5,257 nt of DNA from Rhizobiaceae bacterium (GTDB lineage Bacteria; Pseudomonadota; Alphaproteobacteria; Rhizobiales; Rhizobiaceae). Position 1 is the stretch's first letter. Every line of letters starts with the position of its first letter. Shown in pieces: positions 4,936 through 5,257 of the stretch. Both the position numbers and the translations under genes were made by a program. Below the pieces are notes generated by a model. The model had not been told where the DNA came from. It saw only the letters and a program-made list of their open reading frames with translations, and made no database searches. The stretch spans positions 1 through 5,257 of the forward strand of contig JAJFMR010000231.1 of assembly GCA_020696915.1 (NCBI GenBank). The letters run 5' to 3'.

Positions 4936-5257
4936 ATGGCGGGTCCATACACGCAAGACAAGCGCATCGGCGACCTGAAGACGCCGCTTGGCGACGACAC
5001 GCTGGTTCTGATCAAGTTCGATGCGACCGAAGGAGTGAGCGAGCTTTTCGAGTTTCGCATCGAGGCACTGTGCGCGAAGGAGAAGATCCTCGATTTCACC
5101 GACGCTATCGGCAACCACTGCTCGGTGTCCATCAGCGTGCCCGGCGGCAAGCGCTGGTTCGACGGCATCCTGACCGAAACCCAATGTCTGGGTCAGGGCA
5201 ATGGCGGACTTGTGTACCGCCTGATCCTAAGGCCGTGGCTGTGGGTGCTCTCCCAGC
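4936..5257 (+). CDS. vgrG: Type VI secretion spike protein VgrG, 5' end only
   Basis: The frame is open from the ATG at 4936 to the window edge (107 residues, no stop), so the gene is partial at its 3' end. The protein matches the start of VgrG (TssI), the trimeric spike at the tip of the type VI secretion tube, related to phage gp27/gp5. Recognisable N-terminal hallmarks are TQDKRIGDLKTPLGDDTLVL (residues 6-25), the TEGVSELFEFRIEAL stretch (31-45), a short barrel strand pattern CSVSISVPGG (62-71) followed by RWFDGILTE, and the diagnostic YRLILRPWLWVLSQ (94-107), which is close to the family's usual Y-x3-LRPWLWLL. It belongs to the gp27-like base; the needle and any effector extension lie outside the window. 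A TTG directly precedes the ATG in frame and the frame is open further upstream to about 4885, but VgrG homologues usually begin a few residues before the TQ motif, which supports 4936. The ribosome site is weak (AGCGG, 4922-4926). Confidence 0.92.
   Translation, partial: MAGPYTQDKRIGDLKTPLGDDTLVLIKFDATEGVSELFEFRIEALCAKEKILDFTDAIGNHCSVSISVPGGKRWFDGILTETQCLGQGNGGLVYRLILRPWLWVLSQ

Noticed and set aside
4484..4948. Minus-strand frames across the region upstream of vgrG (4484-4948, 4593-4853).
   Set aside because: They run antisense into the vgrG start, are Cys/Arg-rich with no domain signal and lack ribosome sites.
4900..5184. Minus-strand frames opposite the vgrG start.
   Set aside because: The plus strand has unmistakable VgrG motifs through to the window edge; these are shadows.
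1..5257. Search for insertion sequence ends, tRNA genes, att sites and CRISPR repeats that might mark a mobile island around vgrG.
   Set aside because: No transposase-like frame, tRNA cloverleaf or regularly spaced repeats were seen by eye.

Overview
The window is GC-rich DNA with tightly packed genes. It most likely comes from an alphaproteobacterium, perhaps of the rhizobial group. This rests on overall composition, on the style of the signalling proteins and on two small hypothetical proteins, not on a phylogenetic marker, so the assignment is tentative. I support six protein genes, one of them cut by the window edge. I see no rRNA, tRNA, CRISPR array, insertion sequence or att site.

Layout, left to right. 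Positions 1-184 are non-coding and unusually rich in inverted repeats. They lead into a small single-pass membrane or exported protein with two cysteines (185-583, +). A 115-bp convergent gap follows (584-698). Then come two minus-strand genes forming a two-component operon: a canonical OmpR-family response regulator (2820-3596, -) followed 36 bp later by a soluble GAF-PAS hybrid histidine kinase with a C-terminal receiver (699-2783, -). Divergent from them, only 38 bp away, is a second OmpR-type regulator (3635-4309, +). Its receiver domain has lost the acidic pocket, the phospho-acceptor aspartate and the lysine, while its winged helix is intact. It converges with a 50-residue membrane protein (4335-4487, -). 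A roughly 450-bp stretch without a convincing gene precedes the 5' end of a vgrG gene (type VI secretion spike protein), which starts at 4936 and runs off the window.

How the parts may work together (inference). The cytosolic hybrid kinase probably senses an internal cue through GAF and PAS and signals to the canonical regulator in its own operon. The pseudo-receiver regulator looks like a diverged paralogue that binds DNA without aspartyl phosphorylation. The divergent arrangement suggests cross- or auto-regulation from a shared, very short control region. Whether this module controls the neighbouring vgrG cannot be told from the sequence. The pseudo-receiver regulator beside a two-component operon and a type VI gene is the most interesting feature here; I see no evidence for a wholly new system.
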